The notes beneath the pieces were generated by a model. The model was not told the origin of the DNA. It ran no database searches and saw nothing but the letters and a program-made list of their open reading frames with translations. A program made the position numbers and the translations under genes. A stretch of 15,895 nucleotides of DNA from Microcaldota archaeon (lineage in GTDB: Archaea; Micrarchaeota; Micrarchaeia; Anstonellales; Bilamarchaeaceae). Position 1 is the first letter of the stretch, and each line of letters starts with the position of its first letter. The stretch lies in NCBI GenBank assembly GCA_021823425.1, contig JAKANX010000006.1, forward strand, positions 1 through 15,895, written 5' to 3'. Below are positions 6,417 through 13,675 of this stretch, piece after piece.

Positions 6417-6680
6417 ATGCAGCTCGAAGTGAGAGTGGTTCCTAACGCGAAGAAGTTCGCAATCTCCATGAAGGACGGCATCTGGAAGGTGCACGTCCCG
6501 GCCAAGGCCGACGAGGGGAGGGCGAACCGGGAACTGGTAGGGCTGCTTTCGGAAGCGCTCGGCGCGCCCGTTGCGATAGTGAGAGGCGCAAAAAGCAGGC
6601 GCAAGACGCTGGAGGTTTCCGGAACCGAGAGTGATGTCCTTTCAAAACTGCGCGCAATCGCGCAAGAAAACGAGGTGTGA
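6417..6680 (+). CDS. DUF167 / YggU family protein
   Basis: The protein has 87 residues, the usual size for this family. The family pattern is clear: VRVVPNAKK (residues 5-13), KVHVPAKADEGRANREL (24-40) corresponding to the conserved P-x-x-G-x-A-N segment, and VRGAKSRRKTLEVSG (55-69) corresponding to the G-x-x-S-R-x-K segment. DUF167 proteins are conserved across bacteria, archaea and eukaryotes and lack a settled function. ATG 6417 is chosen over the in-frame TTG at 6411, because GGGGGA at 6405-6410 sits six bases before the ATG. The stop is only three bases before the dnaG start, so the two genes are clearly co-transcribed. The co-transcription is seen; any functional link to primase is inference. 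Confidence 0.9.
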   Translation: MQLEVRVVPNAKKFAISMKDGIWKVHVPAKADEGRANRELVGLLSEALGAPVAIVRGAKSRRKTLEVSGTESDVLSKLRAIAQENEV

Positions 6681-6683
6681 AGG

Positions 6684-8192
6684 ATGGCAAAGACGTATAT
6701 TGACACGGTGAAATACCTAATTTACGGGGAAATAGAGATAGGAGGGCTCGTGGACAAGCCCGACGTCGTGGGCGCAATCTTCGGGCAGACCGAGGGGCTT
6801 CTCGGCGACGAGCTGGACCTGAGGGACCTCCAGAAGAACGGAAGGATAGGCAGGATAGAGGTGGACCTCAACGCGAGGAGCGGAAAAACGTTCGGAACGG
6901 TGAAGGTGCCTAGCAGCCTTGACATGGTGGAAACCTCCATAATCGCGGCATCGCTCGAGGCGGTGGACAGGGTGGGACCCTGCGACGCTAGGGTGAAGGT
7001 GCAGAAGATTGAGGACACGAGGAACCAGAAGAGGAAGGTGCTCGTGGACCGCGCCAAGAACCTGCTCAAGACCCTTCTCAATACGGAAATCCCGGAGAGC
7101 AAGGAGATAAGCGAGATGGTGCGCGAACAGGTCAAAACCGCGGAAGTGGTGGAATACGGCCCGGAGCGCCTCGCGGCAGGCCCCGGAATAGAGAAGCTCA
7201 GCGAGATAATCCTAGTGGAGGGAAGGGCGGACGTGATAAACCTGCTCAAGAACGACATCACCAACGTGATTGCAATAGGAGGCGCGAAAGTGCCCCGGAG
7301 CGTGGTTGAACTCTCCCGCGGCAAGGAGGTGACCGCCTTCCTGGACGGCGACCGCGGAGGCGACATAATCCTGAACGAGCTCATACACGCGGGCGCGGAG
7401 CTGGACTTCGTCGCACGCGCGCCTGTGGGCAAGGAGGTCGAGGAGCTCACGCGCAAGGAAATGATAAAAGTCCTGCGCAGCAAGATGCCCGTGGAGCAGG
7501 CCGAGGAGCAGAAGGCGAGGCCCTTTGCCCAGCCCTACCAGACGCCTAGGCGCTTCCTGGTGGAGCAGCCCCAGCTTGTCCGCGCCGCGGACGAGCGCGA
7601 GCGCGCGAGGGTTATGCAGGAGGAAAAGGACATGGAGCAGCAGCGTGAGCAGCAGGCCCAGCCGCAGGCCCAGCCTGTTATGCAGGCCGAGCCCCCGAGG
7701 CGCGAGCCCGTCGTCCCTATCCCCCGCCCGCCCGAGGCCAGGAGGCTTCCCCCGATGCCGTCCGCAAAGCCGATGATGGAGCGCATAGAGCAGCTCATCA
7801 AGGGCCCCGGGGACGAGCAGAAGGGGCCTGAGCCCGAGCGCAGGGAGCCCCAGCAGAGGCTGGAGCAGCAGCCGCCCGCACGCGAGCCCAAGCCCGAAGG
7901 AGTGAAGAAGAGCAGGGAGGAGCTCCTCAACGAGCTCAACGAGCTCTCCAACACCCTCAAGGCGAGGCTGTACGGTTCCGAGGGCGTGCTTGCACGCGAG
8001 GTTCCGGTGCGCGACGTGATTAAATCCATAGGCGAGACCGACGGCGTGGAATCCATAGTCTTTGACGGGATTATAACCCAGCGCCTCGTGGACATCGCAG
8101 CAGGCAAGGGCGTGAAGCTCATAATCGGCGTCAAGCTGGGCAACGTGGGCAAGAAGCCCGAAACCCTGGAGATAATCACGAAGAACAAGTGA
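6684..8192 (+). CDS. dnaG: Archaeal DnaG-type primase / exosome-associated DnaG
   Basis: The protein has 502 residues. The N-terminal domain starts with DTVKYLIYGEIEIGGLVDKPDVVGAIFGQTEGLLG, the archaeal DnaG signature. The Toprim core lies at about 170-265, with the catalytic Glu179 in ILVEGRADV and the acidic pair Asp221/Asp223 in FLDGDRGGD. Archaeal DnaG makes short RNA primers in vitro and is a poly(A)-binding subunit of the RNA exosome. Residues 273-410 form a long, low-complexity linker rich in Gln, Pro, Glu and Arg. The C-terminal domain (about 411-502) is folded-looking. GAGGTG at the end of the upstream gene is the likely ribosome-binding site. The gene follows DUF167 by three bases and ends in a hairpin-T-run that overlaps its stop codon. 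Confidence 0.96.
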   Translation: MAKTYIDTVKYLIYGEIEIGGLVDKPDVVGAIFGQTEGLLGDELDLRDLQKNGRIGRIEVDLNARSGKTFGTVKVPSSLDMVETSIIAASLEAVDRVGPCDARVKVQKIEDTRNQKRKVLVDRAKNLLKTLLNTEIPESKEISEMVREQVKTAEVVEYGPERLAAGPGIEKLSEIILVEGRADVINLLKNDITNVIAIGGAKVPRSVVELSRGKEVTAFLDGDRGGDIILNELIHAGAELDFVARAPVGKEVEELTRKEMIKVLRSKMPVEQAEEQKARPFAQPYQTPRRFLVEQPQLVRAADERERARVMQEEKDMEQQREQQAQPQAQPVMQAEPPRREPVVPIPRPPEARRLPPMPSAKPMMERIEQLIKGPGDEQKGPEPERREPQQRLEQQPPAREPKPEGVKKSREELLNELNELSNTLKARLYGSEGVLAREVPVRDVIKSIGETDGVESIVFDGIITQRLVDIAAGKGVKLIIGVKLGNVGKKPETLEIITKNK

Positions 8193-8217
8193 TTGCCCCA
8201 ATCCGGCAATCATTTTT
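8190..8217 (+). terminator. Hairpin followed by T-run at the dnaG stop codon
   Basis: TGATTGCC at 8190-8197 and GGCAATCA at 8205-8212 form a perfect 8-bp stem with a 7-base loop, followed at once by TTTTTCTT. The first arm begins with the TGA stop of dnaG. A further T/C-rich stretch to about 8257 (several runs of T) fits archaeal U-tract termination. Archaea usually need only the U-tract, so the hairpin may be a transcript-end stabiliser. Confidence 0.65.
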
Positions 8218-8294
8218 CTTCCCCTTCCGTTTCATTTTCTTTTTTCCATTAACCTCGTTTTCCATTTCCATAACCACTATTGCAGGGCATCCGA

Positions 8295-9587
8295 ATGGCG
8301 AAAACCGGCGTTTTCATAAAAACATGGGGCTGCACCCTCAACCAGAGCGACAGCGACCTCATGCGTGCAATCCTTCGCCCCAAAGGATTCAATTTCGCGC
8401 GCAGCGAGCGCTCCGCGGACGTGGTAATACTCAACACCTGCACCGTGAAGGCCGCGACCGAGAACAAGATAATCGGGCACCTGCGCAGCCTCGTTTCTCA
8501 AAAGAGGAAAGTGGTCGTGGCAGGCTGCCTCGCAGTCAACCAGGCGTTGGTGTCAAACGCGGCCCCGAACGCGCCCCTCGTGGCCGCAGGCTCCACCGAT
8601 AGAATCGCGGAAGCCGTCCGCCTTGCAATTGAAGGAAAAGGAGGCGTCTTCAATTCAATTCCCAAGGGAGCCAAGCCCCTCCTTCACCCAATCCGCGAAT
8701 TCTCCGGCCCGGTTGCCCGGATTCCGATTCAGGAGGGGTGCGTGGGCAGCTGCGCATTCTGCCAGACCAAGCTCGCAAGGCCCGGGCTAATTAGCCAGCG
8801 GCCCAAGGACGTGATAAGGGCAATAGAATCCGCGGCATCCTCGGGCGTAAAGGAAATCCAGCTCACCGGAATGGACACGGGCGCGTACGGGCTGGACCTA
8901 GGAACAGACCTCGCGCTCCTGCTTTCCGAAGCTGTGAAGGTTAAAGGCGATTTCAAAATCCGGCTGGGAATGATAAACCCTGAGCACGTGCGCAGGATGC
9001 AATCCCGGCTGATTCCGGCTTTCCGCAGCCCGAAGATGTATAAATTCCTCCATATGCCCGTTCAAACCGGGAGCGAGGCCGTTTGCAGGGCAATGGGCCG
9101 TAACCACACAGTTTCCGATTTCGCGCTCGCAGCCTCGGATTTCAGGGGGCAGATTCCCGGAATCGCGATTGCAACCGACATAATTTCAGGATACCCTACT
9201 GAAGGCGAAGCCGACCACGAAGCTACAATTGCGCTACTTGAATCCGTGCGCCCGGAGCTGATAAACCTCTCCCGCTTCACGCCCCGCCCCGGCACAGCGG
9301 CTAAGGCGCTCAGGCAGCTTCCCACCCAGATTTCCAAAAGAAGGGTTACCGAGCTTCATGCAATTTGCAGGAAAATCGCACTTGAAGGGGCGCAAAAATA
9401 CGTGGGCGCGCGCCTTGATGTGCTGGTGTGCGAGCGCGGCAAGGCCGGGCAGATGAAGGGCAAGGCCCCCAATTACATGCAGGTCGCGCTTGCAGGGGAA
9501 AACGCGCTGATGGGAAAAACAATAAGGGTTGAAATCACGGGTGCACGCGCGTACTGCCTTTTCGGAAAACAACTTTCCATCCGCTGA
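8295..9587 (+). CDS. Archaeal MiaB-like / CDKAL1-type tRNA (t6A37) methylthiotransferase
   Basis: The protein has 430 residues. The N-terminal UPF0004 domain carries three cluster-ligating cysteines: Cys13 (WGCTLNQSDSD), Cys49 (NTCTVK) and Cys78 (VAGCLAV). The radical SAM CxxxCxxC is at 149-156 (CVGSCAFC). GYPTEGEADHE (299-309) and SRFTPRPGTAA (326-336) are typical of methylthiotransferases. A TRAM RNA-binding domain covers about 368-427. This subfamily converts N6-threonylcarbamoyladenosine at tRNA position 37 to its 2-methylthio form, using S-adenosylmethionine and two 4Fe-4S clusters. ATG 8295 is preferred over the TTG at 8280. Only a weak AGGGC precedes it. The ORF end is 8 bases from the convergent pilin-like operon. 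Assignment to the CDKAL1/archaeal branch rather than MiaB or RimO rests on archaeal context and the short tRNA-type TRAM. Confidence 0.92.
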   Translation: MAKTGVFIKTWGCTLNQSDSDLMRAILRPKGFNFARSERSADVVILNTCTVKAATENKIIGHLRSLVSQKRKVVVAGCLAVNQALVSNAAPNAPLVAAGSTDRIAEAVRLAIEGKGGVFNSIPKGAKPLLHPIREFSGPVARIPIQEGCVGSCAFCQTKLARPGLISQRPKDVIRAIESAASSGVKEIQLTGMDTGAYGLDLGTDLALLLSEAVKVKGDFKIRLGMINPEHVRRMQSRLIPAFRSPKMYKFLHMPVQTGSEAVCRAMGRNHTVSDFALAASDFRGQIPGIAIATDIISGYPTEGEADHEATIALLESVRPELINLSRFTPRPGTAAKALRQLPTQISKRRVTELHAICRKIALEGAQKYVGARLDVLVCERGKAGQMKGKAPNYMQVALAGENALMGKTIRVEITGARAYCLFGKQLSIR

Positions 9588-9595
9588 CCTGCCGC

Positions 9596-10129
9596 TCATT
9601 CGTAAAGGAAAAGGTCCAGAACCGTCTGGCTCTCGTTCATTCCGTCCGCTCCGTTGGTGAGCACGAATACCCTGCGCACCCTTGCCACATTTTTCGTGCT
9701 GTTGGTAGGCATGATGCCGAAGCTCGCTACCTGCTGCGGATGGTCGCTCTCAGGCGCCGAAGAGACGTTTATGTACATGGAATACGGGCAGTTGAACTCC
9801 CCTTTCAGCCTGCTCTCCCCCACTCCCAGGACGGCGTTCAGCGTTTCCATCCTCACCCTCCTGTCCCCGTAAGAGTTCGTGAGGAAAGACGGGGTGAACA
9901 TGCTGTCCGTTATGCGCGCAGCCTCCTTGCTTATCTCGTCGTCCTTGGCCTCCAGGCCGGACTTCACGCTGAACCAGTAGCTCACCAGCGCTATGAAAGT
10001 GAGTATGAAAATAGCCGAGGCGATAATCGCGTCGAAGCTGAAATACTGCCCCTTCATGGATCCGGATGGCCGTTTCGGGTTCCCTGTTTTGCGTTCCGGA
10101 ACGCGGAACCCCTGGCTGGAAACTTTCAT
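9596..10129 (-). CDS. Pilin-like protein, gene 5 of the cassette
   Basis: The protein has 177 residues. A basic leader of about 26 residues ends in MKG, followed by QYFSFDAIIASAIFILTFIALVSYW, a single hydrophobic helix. KG-Q resembles the class III archaeal prepilin cleavage site, but position +5 is Phe with Asp at +6, so the usual QxxxE is only approximated. The remaining domain of about 120 residues should be outside and has N-x-S/T sequons (NVSS, NSTK, NESQ). ATG 10129 is favoured over ATG 10135, because an AAGGG sits six bases before it. An internal ATG at 10057 immediately before KGQ is another possible start. The start overlaps the stop of the previous gene (ATGA). The ORF end faces the methylthiotransferase gene with an 8-base gap. 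Confidence 0.72.
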   Translation of the reverse strand: MKVSSQGFRVPERKTGNPKRPSGSMKGQYFSFDAIIASAIFILTFIALVSYWFSVKSGLEAKDDEISKEAARITDSMFTPSFLTNSYGDRRVRMETLNAVLGVGESRLKGEFNCPYSMYINVSSAPESDHPQQVASFGIMPTNSTKNVARVRRVFVLTNGADGMNESQTVLDLFLYE

Positions 10130-10611
10130 GTGCATCCCTTCTGCGACAGAGTTACCGTCCTTCCGTCGTTGTAGAAATTGAGTTCGCCGAGGCTGGAGTT
10201 AATCTCGTAATAGTATCCCGTGGGCACGTAACGTATGCACGGCCCGGGCTGGAGCGTGAGGTTGCCCATGGGGTATGAGTAAGTCAGGTTGTTCTGGCTC
10301 CAGATTATGTATACGAACGGCCTCCTGCTCCCGCTCTGGGGCACGAACTGCACCGTGAAAGGCTTGCCCAGAATGTCCCGCTCGAACTGCATGGTGTAGT
10401 TGAAGCCGCGCTGGCCCGCCATCGCCATGTTCGCAGAGGATGCGAAGCGCTCTCCGAACCATTTCACGTAAAGCGACTCCTTGTTGGAAATCTCGGAGCT
10501 CTGGACGAAGAAAATAGTGAAATACGCCGCAAGCACAATCAGCAGGAATATCGCCGCGTAGGTGAAGAACTCGGTCGCCACCTGCCCCTTTCTCGCATGC
10601 GTCTTGCTCAT
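10126..10611 (-). CDS. Class III signal-peptide pilin-like protein, gene 4 of the cassette
   Basis: The protein has 161 residues. The N-terminus MSKTHARKG, then QVATE, then a hydrophobic helix (FFTYAAIFLLIVLAAYFTIFF) is a textbook class III archaeal signal. Cleavage is expected between Gly9 and Gln10 by an EppA/FlaK-like prepilin peptidase. Glu is at +5. The exported part (about 35-161) has sequons NYT, NLT (twice) and NSS, and cysteines near the C-terminus (PGPC, KGCT). The start codon overlaps the preceding stop by four bases (ATGA), and a GGTGAAGGTG just upstream acts as ribosome-binding site. It is likely a minor pilin-like subunit of a surface filament or secretion pseudopilus. A major pilin is less likely, since such genes are usually shorter and repeated. 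Confidence 0.8.
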   Translation of the reverse strand: MSKTHARKGQVATEFFTYAAIFLLIVLAAYFTIFFVQSSEISNKESLYVKWFGERFASSANMAMAGQRGFNYTMQFERDILGKPFTVQFVPQSGSRRPFVYIIWSQNNLTYSYPMGNLTLQPGPCIRYVPTGYYYEINSSLGELNFYNDGRTVTLSQKGCT

Positions 10612-11009
10612 CGCACCTTCACCTTCCCATTCCCCATCCTGAGCACCATGGTCATGAGGCCCGTGCTGGACGAGGAATAATACGTCGTGTTCGCGAAAAT
10701 CGGGTGCGTTATGGAGTACGTCCCCTCGTTCGTGGAGAGGTAGAGCGTGACCGTGCTTTCGGTAATCGTAATGTTTTGCGTGTTTGAAGGCAAATCCAGC
10801 AGCAGCGTGCGCTCGGCGCCGTCGCCCTGCAAATAAACCTCGTTCATTCCGTCGGCGACCTGCTGAACGAGGCTCCTTCCGTGCACCAGCGAGACGTCCT
10901 CAAGCTTGAGGTGCGAGGTGGAGGTCGCCAGCAGTATTATCGGAACCGAGAACGCCATGAGCGTCGCCACGGTTATGAACATTTCAAATGCGGACTGCCC
11001 TTTCATCAT
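10608..11009 (-). CDS. Class III signal-peptide pilin-like protein, gene 3 of the cassette
   Basis: The protein has 133 residues. It begins MMKG, then QSAFE, then MFITVATLMAFSVPIILLA. This is the cleanest class III signal in the set, with a four-residue basic leader and Gln at +1 and Glu at +5. The mature domain of about 100 residues is Ser/Thr-rich with sequons NIT and NTT. ATG 11009 shares one base with the stop of the preceding gene (TGATG), and AGGTG lies about six bases before it. An upstream in-frame GTG at 11018 is a less likely start. Its size and simple architecture are closest to a filament-forming pilin within the cassette. Confidence 0.82.
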   Translation of the reverse strand: MMKGQSAFEMFITVATLMAFSVPIILLATSTSHLKLEDVSLVHGRSLVQQVADGMNEVYLQGDGAERTLLLDLPSNTQNITITESTVTLYLSTNEGTYSITHPIFANTTYYSSSSTGLMTMVLRMGNGKVKVR

Positions 11010-12568
11010 CAGTCGCACCTCGCCCTGTTGTCGTCGCAGGCTATGTATTGCGTCCCGCTAATCCCGTAAGCCGTGAGCGAGTCCGCGCTCATCCTGAAAT
11101 GGCCGAGCGGGGCGTTGTCGCCGACCACTGCGGAGCACATCTCGAAGCTCTTGCATCCCGGCATTCCCCTCACCTTCACAGCGTCCAAGGTCGGCTGGAA
11201 GAATTCAAAATCAACCCTGCTCCGATTGTCGTAATCGGGGGAGTCCATTCCGCCGGCCCACTTGCCCACCAGAAGGGTTTCCATCCCGAAGTTTTCGTCG
11301 TGCAGCGTGAGCGCGTTTTTAGAGAGCCTCTGCGGGTACGAAGGCCCGCGCGGGGAATGGAGGAAATACGCGCATACGGTCGCGTCGCGCAGCTTTTCAA
11401 TGTCGTACGCGCGCGCTCCGTCGTATTTCAGTTCCGGCGTGGTCCTTACCTCGTCCAGCGTCCTGTTCGCGATTATGAGCGCGTCGTGCCTCGCCCCTGT
11501 CCCGGGGCCAAGGAAAGCGCTCATGTTGAAGTCGGGAATCACGGCGAACGGGCGGGGCGCGTCGTCCTTCACTTCCTCCACGCACGCCCCGCTCCTCTGC
11601 ACGTACGTAATGGCCATGAACGTCTCGCTCTCGCTCTTGGGGCTCGGGCAGTTCGCGTCCTGGTACATCACCGGCGCATTGGTAATTATGTATCCCCCGA
11701 AGCGGCTGTGCGTCGGGTCCGCGGCGTCAATCTCCGTGTAGTTCCCTACTATTATGTACTGGCTCCGCATCTCAATGAGCGGATATGAGGAAGTGACATC
11801 GGTGGCCCTTATCATCGTTCCGTAGAAGAACCCGTGGCCCGAGGTCCCGTTCGCCACCCAAAGCGGCGCGAGCGTGTCCGGGGCCTGGTCGCTGTAGAAA
11901 ATCTGCTTCTCCACGTTCGCAGTGGAGTTGATTTTGGAATATTCCCTCTTTATCATCGGGTCCGCGAACCCGCTGACGTTGAACTGGCGCGAGAGCGCGA
12001 ACATCCTCCTCACTGAAACGGTGGAAAGCCTGTCCCGCACGTAAATGGAAATGTTCATGGTCGCGTTGAACGTGACCGGGTCCTCCTGCGTGAAGTTCAG
12101 CCCGTACACCTCGAAATCCACGACCTCCAGCCCGGCCTGCGAGAGCGTGCCGTTCAAATTCTCCAGCCACGCGCCGAACGTGTAGGTGTCCTTTTCAGCC
12201 GAGGTGTAGTTCAGGTCCGTCCCATCGAAGTCCTGCGAGCCCCCGTAAAGGGTGGCGTTGAAGAACGCATTCCCCAGATACTTGAGCCGCTCGCGGTCGT
12301 CGTACTTGAGCGGGTGCGCGATGTCGGAAGCGTGCGCATTAATTCTGTATAGCGCGTAGTATCCCGCGATGTCAAAGAAGTTGGAGAACCTCTCGTCGCT
12401 GAGCTGGGAAACAATCCCGTCTATGCTGGACGCCCTGAACTTCTCCGACGCCGTCTTTTCGGAAATCTCCATCGCGTTTATCCACGCCGTGAGGTAGAGA
12501 AATATGTACATGATTAGCATGAAGGAAATGAGCACGAAAAAGAACCCCTTGGAGCTGCGCGATTTCAT
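11009..12568 (-). CDS. Large pilin-like envelope protein, gene 2 of the cassette
   Basis: The protein has 519 residues. The N-terminus MKSRSSKG is followed by one hydrophobic helix (FFFVLISFMLIMYIFLYLTAW, about residues 9-29), then a long exported region with no other clear membrane segment. There are about a dozen N-x-S/T sequons. The few cysteines cluster late, in GCKSFEMC and ACDDNRARC. KG before the helix looks like a prepilin-type junction, but Gln+1 and Glu+5 are absent, so processing is uncertain. The size is far above normal pilins and recalls the large capping subunit of pseudopilus tips (GspK-like) by position and architecture only, not by sequence. AGGTAAT precedes ATG 12568, which is four bases from the preceding stop. 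No catalytic motif was recognised. Confidence 0.78.
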   Translation of the reverse strand: MKSRSSKGFFFVLISFMLIMYIFLYLTAWINAMEISEKTASEKFRASSIDGIVSQLSDERFSNFFDIAGYYALYRINAHASDIAHPLKYDDRERLKYLGNAFFNATLYGGSQDFDGTDLNYTSAEKDTYTFGAWLENLNGTLSQAGLEVVDFEVYGLNFTQEDPVTFNATMNISIYVRDRLSTVSVRRMFALSRQFNVSGFADPMIKREYSKINSTANVEKQIFYSDQAPDTLAPLWVANGTSGHGFFYGTMIRATDVTSSYPLIEMRSQYIIVGNYTEIDAADPTHSRFGGYIITNAPVMYQDANCPSPKSESETFMAITYVQRSGACVEEVKDDAPRPFAVIPDFNMSAFLGPGTGARHDALIIANRTLDEVRTTPELKYDGARAYDIEKLRDATVCAYFLHSPRGPSYPQRLSKNALTLHDENFGMETLLVGKWAGGMDSPDYDNRSRVDFEFFQPTLDAVKVRGMPGCKSFEMCSAVVGDNAPLGHFRMSADSLTAYGISGTQYIACDDNRARCD

Positions 12569-12572
12569 GTGA

Positions 12573-13166
12573 TTACCTGTAAACGCTCAGCCGCACGAGC
12601 CCGAGGGCCGCCTCGCCCGCGTCGTATAGGGAAACCGGAGTGTCGCACTCGCTCGGGCAGTTCCCGCCGTACTTGTCGCCGTTGCATGTCATGTAGCAGT
12701 AGGGCGTTCCGGGGTTCCTCCTCCCGGTGACGTCCGTGTAGCCGAAAAATATGGAATGCGAGGTCGCCCTCAGCTTGTTGTACAATTTGTTGTGCGGGTC
12801 GTCCCTGTAATTGGCCGTGTCGTAAATAACTCCCCAATCCTTGCCCTGCGAGTTCCAGAACTCCAGCGTGTAGCCGTATTCGTAAGGAATGTTGGCGCCC
12901 ACATAGTCCCTCACCGCCTCGGTGTCGTTCGTGCTCACTATGTAGTCCAGCATGCTCATCCTCGCGTAATACTGGTTGTCCAGCACGCGCGACGCGTTCG
13001 CCGCTACGAGGCTGTTGAGCGTGTCCCGCGCGAGGTAGTTCGCCTGCATGAGGCCGCCGTAATAGCTGGAGGGCACGGCGGAGAGGAAGATGAGCGCGTG
13101 GAGCACCACTATTATGAGGGTGAACGCCACGAATGCATCTATAGAGAATATGAACGCCTTTGCCAT
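12573..13166 (-). CDS. Pilin-like membrane-anchored protein, gene 1 of the cassette
   Basis: The protein has 197 residues. It begins MAKA, then FIFSIDAFVAFTLIIVVLHALIFL, a hydrophobic helix with an acidic residue near the front (Asp10), as in pilin-like proteins, but no Gln at +1. The rest (about 32-197) is exported and ends in a Cys-containing patch, CYMTC, NCPSEC (about 155-173), that may form disulfides. Sequons NAS and NDT occur. ATG 13166 has no Shine-Dalgarno. A TATA box 26-27 bp upstream predicts a leaderless transcript, so this is the first gene of the five-gene operon. Function is inferred from neighbours and architecture. Confidence 0.77.
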   Translation of the reverse strand: MAKAFIFSIDAFVAFTLIIVVLHALIFLSAVPSSYYGGLMQANYLARDTLNSLVAANASRVLDNQYYARMSMLDYIVSTNDTEAVRDYVGANIPYEYGYTLEFWNSQGKDWGVIYDTANYRDDPHNKLYNKLRATSHSIFFGYTDVTGRRNPGTPYCYMTCNGDKYGGNCPSECDTPVSLYDAGEAALGLVRLSVYR

Positions 13167-13188
13167 CGGATAACTTAATCGGAGAATG

Positions 13189-13196
13189 TTTAAAAA
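13189..13196 (-). promoter_or_regulatory. TATA box of the leaderless pilin-like operon promoter
   Basis: On the minus strand CAGG is followed by TTTTTAAA, centred 26.5 bp before the ATG at 13166. No ribosome-binding site precedes that ATG. The four later genes have no room for promoters, so this element probably controls all five. The intergenic stretch from here to 13277 otherwise holds only GC-rich sequence without a gene. Confidence 0.7.
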
Positions 13197-13277
13197 CCTG
13201 ATTTAAGCCCCCTGCCCACACCCGTGCGTCAGCGCAGCCCGCCTTGGCCGCGGGTATTCCTTTTTGCGCCCCCCTCT

Positions 13278-13670
13278 TCAGCCCGTTGAATTGGACCCGT
13301 TCTGCGAATCCGGCACGCAGTTCTCATATGCCGTGCCGCACGCGTTGCACGTCTCGTGGCCCATCCTGCACGAATCCACTATGCAGCCCCTCTGGTGCCC
13401 GGGCGTGCACAGTTTCGTTATCACGCAGCCGTTCCACGCCCCTCCGGCGCACGCGCGCTCTCCCGCGCACCCCTGCGCGTTCACGCAGTCCATTTTCTGG
13501 CCCGGCATGCACTCGGACGCGGGCTGCCTTATGCTGCCCAGCTGCTCGGGCTGCCACAGTTTCTCGTGCGGCACGAAGACGTTCTGGAATGCGATGAATA
13601 CCAACGCCGCTGCGAGCACTATGTCTATTAAGCCGAAAAAGGAAAACTTGGACAATCCCGCCATTCCCAT
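13278..13670 (-). CDS. Membrane-anchored protein with two tandem Cys-rich repeats
   Basis: The protein has 130 residues. Residues 8-30 (KFSFFGLIDIVLAAALVFIAFQN) form an N-terminal membrane anchor, and the rest should be outside. It contains 11 cysteines arranged as two repeats of about 31 residues. The first is Cys54-x-PG-x4-Cys62-x5-Cys68-x5-Cys74-x7-Cys82. The second is Cys88-x-PG-x4-Cys96-x4-Cys101-x6-Cys108-x2-Cys111-x6-Cys118. The C-PG...C...C...G...C pattern resembles Cys-rich modules of some bacterial surface proteins, but I cannot name a family. The tail is Asn/Ser-rich. ATG 13670 is five bases after the sppA stop, so the gene is co-transcribed with sppA. ATG 13664 is an alternative start. 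Confidence 0.8.
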   Translation of the reverse strand: MGMAGLSKFSFFGLIDIVLAAALVFIAFQNVFVPHEKLWQPEQLGSIRQPASECMPGQKMDCVNAQGCAGERACAGGAWNGCVITKLCTPGHQRGCIVDSCRMGHETCNACGTAYENCVPDSQNGSNSTG

Positions 13671-13675
13671 CTACT

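Noticed and set aside
7212..8213. Minus-strand ORF of 333 codons opposite dnaG
   Set aside because: It is a shadow of the dnaG frame; its Leu/Gly/His-rich repeats mirror the CAG/GAG codons of the DnaG linker.
11018..11018. GTG at 11018 as start of pilin-like gene 3
   Set aside because: ATG 11009 has an AGGTG at proper distance and gives the short MMKG leader typical of class III signals.
13238..13254. GC-rich inverted repeat CCCGC/GCGGG followed by T-rich sequence
   Set aside because: The T-run follows it on the plus strand, but the flanking genes are all on the minus strand. A 5-bp stem is weak, so it is not called a terminator.
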